A stretch of 64,000 nt of DNA from Sweltsa coloradensis (lineage: Eukaryota > Arthropoda > Insecta > Plecoptera > Chloroperlidae), in assembly GCA_024449915.1 (NCBI GenBank), contig JAMZAV010000030.1, positions 62,001 to 126,000 of the forward strand. Direction: 5' to 3'. The notes under the pieces are model-generated. The model was not told where the DNA came from, did not search any database, and saw only the letters and a program-made list of their open reading frames with translations. The position numbers were made by a program, and so were the translations under genes. Below, in pieces: positions 58,861 through 64,000 of the stretch (position 1 is the stretch's first letter; each line of letters starts with the position of its first letter).

Positions 58861-59226
58861 TAATTGAACAAAAAAGTAAAATGAAAAGTAAAATGAAAAA
58901 AAAAAAAAGAAATAAAAAAAAAAAAATGGATAAAAAAAAAAAAAAAAAACAAAGAAAAAAAGTGTAAAAAAAAAGAAAAAAAAAAAAAAAAAAAAAAATA
59001 AAAAAAAAAAATAAAAAATAAAAAATGTTACCGATCGTTATGAAGTTTGCAGGTTCAATAAGTACAACATTCTCTACTATTTAACAAATTTTTCAGTAAA
59101 TCGGTCAAGGAACCTTAAAGACTTATCGAATGTAACTTATGGGAATGTCATACTACTCGGGTCGTGTTGAAACGTACCAGTGCTTCGCTCAACCAACCGA
59201 CGGACTTTAGGCGTTTTTCCTTGTAG
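58582..59226 (+). repeat. Repeat family R, copy d, with a 250-bp A-rich tract
   Basis: Starts TTGAGCAAGCGTAGCGAGCG and ends GGCGTTTTTCCTTGTAG. The A-rich part (58775-59025) corresponds to a T-rich spacer of only about 35 bp in copy a (32926-32960, other strand), so it is expanded here or inflated by sequencing slippage. Confidence 0.65.
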
Positions 59227-60388
59227 CATCAACAGCAGGCCCACGAATTCATTATCATGAATCATATCTTACTATTCGACATGTAATGTGTTCGGTTTTA
59301 GTAATAAACATCTAGAAACTATTTTTTAGAAGGCACAATTGAAATCGTTTTCACAATTAAAATAATAGTTTTATTTTTGTAATTCTTATTTATCTTGTAA
59401 TGAATTATGGATTTATGAAATACACTATGTACTCCACAAAATATTTTGGTACAATAGGCGCTGGTCCCGTACTATGCTATTCTTCCCCGCCTTTGAAGTA
59501 ACGGCTAATTCTTCCGGCTATTGGTTGCCCATTGATTGCTATGAATCCTCGTAGCCGACATGATGTTTCGTACAATGGCATGCACATCGTAGCTCGTTCC
59601 AGGCGCTAAACAACAGCTCGCTCGTGTGCCGCTAGTTGAGACGGCCGAGCGGAAGAAGGGGGAGGTGGCGTTATTGTCTGCGTTCCTCGCGCCCATTGGT
59701 CGGGGCCAAGACATCGGAGAACATATCCCGACTCTGATGGTGGGAATAATACTGAGAGAGAGATCAGGAGCTACGAGTCGGCCTATACCTTACGAGAATG
59801 AAAACAGTTGCCGATATGGTAATAAACAAGAAATGGAGCGACTCTTAAAGATACATCAAGGACCACCAACATTGATCCAAGTTAGTGATTTATTTAAATA
59901 TTTTTGTATCGAAAAATCAAATTCACGAAATATGACTATTGAATTCAAAATAAAGAATTGTTATAAAAAAAACATGGAGTGACAGGGTTAAATCTAGCCA
60001 CAATATTATGGTAGTGACAAATAATTTTCGTCTTCTTTGAAGTTAGTCAACGTTCAAATTATACTAAACTTTAATTAAATGTGTATTATACTTCAACAGA
60101 TTTATGTTCCGATGGGCCGTGTATTTAAACAATCTGACATTTCAAATATTTGACTAACATTCTTTGCGGTCTGTAGTGCTCTACTACGCCACCACTCTGG
60201 TAATTGATCAAATGTAAGGGATGTATGTTTTATTCCCATGTAATAATATAAATTTAGTTTGCTATCTTACCTGCTTTTCTTCAGGCAAATTCTTTAGATT
60301 TGAAGTTCCATATCTTTTCCTCTTTGCAGTACGTGTATTCTACTTCCAATACTTCTTGTACTGTTGGTATGGAATCGCATACTACGAG

Positions 60389-62157
60389 GTGAGGAAGCTA
60401 ACGTCTTGGGGAGATTGGTTTAAACAGTCGTTTTTATGTCTTGAACGACTAAGTAGTTAGTTAACAATCAGGCTTCTGAACACTTGTGCAACTCCACCAT
60501 TTCAGAGCAGAGCTCATTATATTAATTACCGCTTAGTAACCGTTGATGAAAGTAGATAGGTTTGTACCCATCGTAAGCATATCACAGTTTGAAACACTCA
60601 AGAAAGTCCTAATACTTCAGAAGCTTAAGGCTATAAATAGCATGTAAATAAAATATTATCCTCTGCAGAAGCGCTTCGTGCACCCTAATTTTTCAACCAA
60701 AATACTTTACTTTAAAGTTTAAGTATTAAACAACAAAAATCACACAAGAACGTCTGGGAATGCAGCCTAAACTGTACCCCACAAATTTAGTTAAGTGTGA
60801 GAATTCTCCAATATTAAGTACAAATACAGGAAAATATGATCTAATTGAAACTTTTTTTTACGAGTATAAAAAAAGGCAACAAAAGTCGTCCCCACCCTAG
60901 ACGAGCGTAGACGACCTACGTCTGAATAATTAATTTCATTCGCGGCTCAGCGTCGATGAAAAACCACAATTATTTAATAAAATAAAATGGATTTTGAAAG
61001 GAATTAGTACTATCGACAACTAAGGTGAGGATTGACTCTACATTTGAATGACATAAATTACTGGTATTTAAAAATCTATTTAGCGTAACACTGCTCTTAG
61101 GTGGGAAATTAAGTTTTATTTTGTAGCAATATTTCGAAAAGTTTCACTTTTCTTCAACTGGCTGATATTATTTACAAAAATACAAGCATCTGACAAAACA
61201 ACAACCACAGCTATGTGGATGAAAAAATATCATAGAATTGCAAAGTAGTTTTTTGAAGTAATTTAAACGAGGTAAAAAACATTTTAAAACGATCTATCCC
61301 TAGGTATGACAAAGCAACATTAGTTGAATAAAAAAAGTAGTTTAAGGCTCAAGTAGATTTATTGATAGAATATTGGTTGTTAGTTGAAAGTTGATTGTTA
61401 ATAAGTTGAGTTGATAGTTTGAGTTTATAGTGGAAAGTGGAAAAAATTGAAAGTTGGAAGATGTAGGCCTAAGTTAATGGGCGTAGGACTTATTATGTTT
61501 TGATGGAACGAAGTCTTCCACACAGCTGGAATTGCTGTGCTGGGTGTACTGACAATCTCCGGTGTAAAGGCCATGAATGCAGATTCTTTCAGTTTCCGTT
61601 TGAACCAATCGGCCTCATGTTGAATAATGGAGATGTCGTTTCAAGAAACATAATGATGATTGTCAAACACGTGTTCAGCCAAAAGAAGAGAAAAGTGAAA
61701 CTTTTCAAAATATTGCTACAAAATAAAACTTATTTTCCCACCTAAGAGCAGTGTTAAAATCAATTAATTTAAAAAAAAACATTTACCTGTTCTATTAAAG
61801 TTTCTTTTGAAATTATACATTACTGTATTCTGATGATAGACATTATGCTTTTTCCTGGATTTCTTCGACCAAGTGGTTTATTCCTACAACACAAAGTATA
61901 AAAAATTTACAAAGTTATTATTGAATTGAATAAAATATGAGTCTGAAACAACACGGCACCACTAGAATGATACTTCACTTATACTACATAAAACACGCCA
62001 TGGCTGGATCGTAAAGAACATGACAGTCTTCGTGAAGCAGCATGGCATGTTAGCCGTGTAAGTTTGTTTGTGCTTTCCGTAGAACAATACTTTGTGTGTG
62101 GAGGACAGTGCCTTAAATCACTAGTTTTGCTTGAAGAACATTACAACCAGGCTTATA
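60389..62157. other. Flank between OR genes 7 and 8
   Basis: Up to about 60835 it matches intron 5 of OR gene 6, and from 60840 to 61950 it matches 52975-54150. The last part (61980-62157) is the 5' flank of OR gene 8, with CGCCATGGCTGGATCGTAA and GTGCTTTCCGTAGAACAATA as upstream of 32072 and 44251. No gene seen. Confidence 0.55.
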
Positions 62158-63777
62158 ATGCAGGCTGAGCCAATCACGGTTGAGATAAGTGGTGAAGGTT
62201 TAAGCGTGCCCCCTGCTGTGAAGAAGCAACAGAAGCCGAGCGGGTGGCCCAAGCGAAGACGATGCATGGATATAAACGTTCAACTAATGTATTGTTATGG
62301 TACGTATGTATGTCTTACTTCTGCAGGCACGGGTACGGGAGAATCCAAAATAGGAAGCAAAGCTACTTAAACAACAGATCTGCGTAGAAAATTTCCTTTC
62401 TTGTTCTTTGTTTATTTTGGTGATGATGTCTAGTAAAAAGAAAGAATGATTCTATATAATTTAAGTCGTGATTTAAAATTTTGATGTTGGTATGGTATAT
62501 AATGTAAGCCTTTGGTGCTGCTAGCCCCGCCCCCTGATTACAAGTACAACAAAACAATTCAGTAACGTCCTTGTTGAATGGCAATGACAAACACAGAGAT
62601 CGCATCGCATCGCGTTTTAATCGTGAGACGTGAAACACGCTTATATGCTTATATGCTTATATAGTAGAAACAAACTTCATCTGCTTTTTTTTGCCGTCAA
62701 TGATTTTTAAAATAAATTCTGTTTAATGAGATTAAAAGTTGTGCAGCATTAATTTTACATTTTCTTTGCGAAACATCGCGAAAATCAAATCTGCTACAGC
62801 TAAAAACATGAAGTGCGTCGTTAAGCTTGTTACATGAATATTATTTTACAGGTAGCCAGAGAATTTTCGAACATAGTTTTGGACACACTTTCAATATGTT
62901 GCGTTGAGCATTTTAATGTTAAGTATACTTTAGTTTGCTTTTCATCATTATAGTAAAATAAATATATTTGCATTTTATTTATTGGAACTTTTTATTTCCC
63001 TGTTATTTAAGAATGTTTATCGTAAAATCAAAGTCACCTTAATAATTGCGTTCAGTCATTCACCTTAGTGAGCCAAGACAGACACTCAAGTATGAAGGGG
63101 CACACAGGTACACTGAAATATTAACACAAATTGGCTAAACTTACAAAGTGATACTCAGTAGCTGCACTTAATTTTGACAGCACTATATTTAATGCATATT
63201 TAAATTGTAAGTATAACACAGTAGTGTTTTTTTAATTGGATATAATTAAGGAAATGGGCAATTTTCCTTATGTCGGGCTAGAGACAGTAGGCCCTAGCCT
63301 AGCCCTATTGTCGTACATTATGCATGCGATGTCTACCATGTTTCCAGGTCACTGGCCGGCCGAGGGTCCTGAAAGGCGGGGGAAACTGTTCTACTGGAGA
63401 TATTTATACCCCCGAGTGCAACTCATTCGGATGATGTACAGCATAATCTTCCATGCTATAAATATCTCTCTTGTGTGGGGGAATGTATCTTCAATGGCTG
63501 AATATTTCACTGTGTTGGCAATATACAGTATGGCACTTGTAAAACTCGCCACAGTCTTCTTCTATCGAGACACTCTACGCGAGATGGTCACCACCCTAGA
63601 GAAGATGCAGACTTCAAGACATGCTACAGACAAGCAGCTCAAGACGATTATGGCGAAAACAGATCGGTTGGCTCATTATTTGACCAAATACGGTTTTATC
63701 TCTGCGACTGGAATCTGTATCTTGATTGGAATTGGAATCTTTATCCAGGGATTGATTACTCGGAAAATACCTTTTAG
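62158..63777 (+). CDS. OR gene 8: odorant receptor, first two exons (continues beyond window)
   Basis: Exon 1 62158-62299 (MQAEPITVEISGEGLSVPPA) and exon 2 63348-63777 are open, with good splice sites and the standard 142 and 430 bp lengths. Intron 1 is 1.05 kb. Exon 2 codes GHWPAEGPERRGKLFYWRYL through TM1-TM3 to RKIPFR. The ATG just before the acceptor (CTACCATGTTTCCAG) is intronic. Bases 63778-64000 are intron 2. Exons 3-7 lie outside. This is the clean counterpart of gene 7. Confidence 0.85.
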
Positions 63778-64000
63778 GTATGTAATGATATATTTTTTTA
63801 ATTTTGTGTGTAATCTATAAGCAATAATGCTGGGGGATTAATATTGATCCTACACATTGTAAACTTAACTTAATTACGTTACAGACTTTATTTTACGGTA
63901 ATAACTTTCATATATCAATATCATATTCATATATAATTATATATATATATATAGCTATATTGATTGTTTAAACGTGGTTTTATAGTAAGCGACTATGACG

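Larger units (their letters stand above)
54343..60388 (+). pseudogene. OR gene 7: odorant receptor copy with many indels, lacking exons 6-7
   Basis: Exons by homology: 54343-54490, 55527-55948, 59458-59880, 60100-60199, 60285-60388. Nearly all bases match OR gene 8 (exons 1-2) or gene 6 (exons 3-5) apart from dozens of one-base indels. Exon 2, for instance, opens GTCCGCCGGCCGAGGTCCTG where gene 8 has GTCACTGGCCGGCCGAGGGT. Exons 6 and 7 are missing: the sequence jumps near 60835 to what corresponds to 52975 of the gene 6 copy, skipping about 1.6 kb. Intron 2 is swollen to 3.5 kb by repeats of family R and an inverted-repeat element. Not translatable as given. Confidence 0.75.

Noticed and set aside
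58728..58952. Phe-rich minus-strand frame
   Set aside because: Translation of an A-rich tract; no coding meaning.

Overview
The window is AT-rich animal DNA with large introns, tRNA-derived SINEs, non-LTR and Penelope-like retroelements, and many long-inverted-repeat (MITE-like) elements. Its genes are a tandem, same-strand (+) array of insect odorant receptor (OR, 7tm_6 family) genes. This family is known only from insects, so the host is an insect. The seven-exon genes with introns of several hundred bases to several kb would suit a hemimetabolous insect such as a hemipteran, but order cannot be settled from this sequence.

Every gene has the same plan. Exon 1 holds a short N-terminus ending in the motif SGWPKRRRCMDINV and breaks in phase 1. 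Exon 2 (usually 430 bp) starts HWPAEGPERR and breaks in phase 2. Exon 3 starts RWFPYDAY, contains a long charged intracellular loop 2, and breaks in phase 2. Exon 4 has the TM5 region, exon 5 the TM6 region, exon 6 the EAMYDCDWF domain, and exon 7 the C-terminus (YKASYYLNMILSKLFHGEK). The last three introns are phase 0, as is typical of insect chemoreceptors. I assembled the exons by joining ag/gt splice sites that keep phase.

Layout: OR gene 1 (1189-4711) is divergent and has one frameshift. OR gene 2 (7261-14866) has its first exon amplified into a 195-bp tandem array and carries one frameshift. OR gene 3 (18125-24197) has one frameshift and a non-LTR retrotransposon fragment in intron 2. 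OR gene 4 (26878-30715) has lost exon 1 and half of exon 2 next to a Penelope-like element. A hollowed-out gene relic follows (32072-33620), consisting of exon 1 plus 3' flank. OR gene 5 (34918-40600) is the only complete intact gene, with a predicted 468 aa. A decayed promoter and exon 1 lies near 42.5-43.1 kb. OR gene 6 (44251-52461) has a 3.4-kb DNA transposon in intron 1. OR gene 7 (54343-60388) lacks exons 6-7. OR gene 8 (62158-63777) begins intact and runs off the window.

From about 47.8 to 61.9 kb the sequence is full of single-base indels in exons, introns and flanks alike. Two duplicated segments there differ mainly by such indels, which looks more like unpolished long-read gap filling than ordinary pseudogene decay. 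The indels in genes 6 and 7 should therefore not be read as biology without checking.

The receptors would act in the dendritic membrane of olfactory neurons together with the co-receptor Orco, which is not in this window. The array shows recent birth-and-death evolution: whole-gene duplication, first-exon amplification, local homogenisation of exon 6 and of part of exon 3, truncation and repeated transposon insertion.
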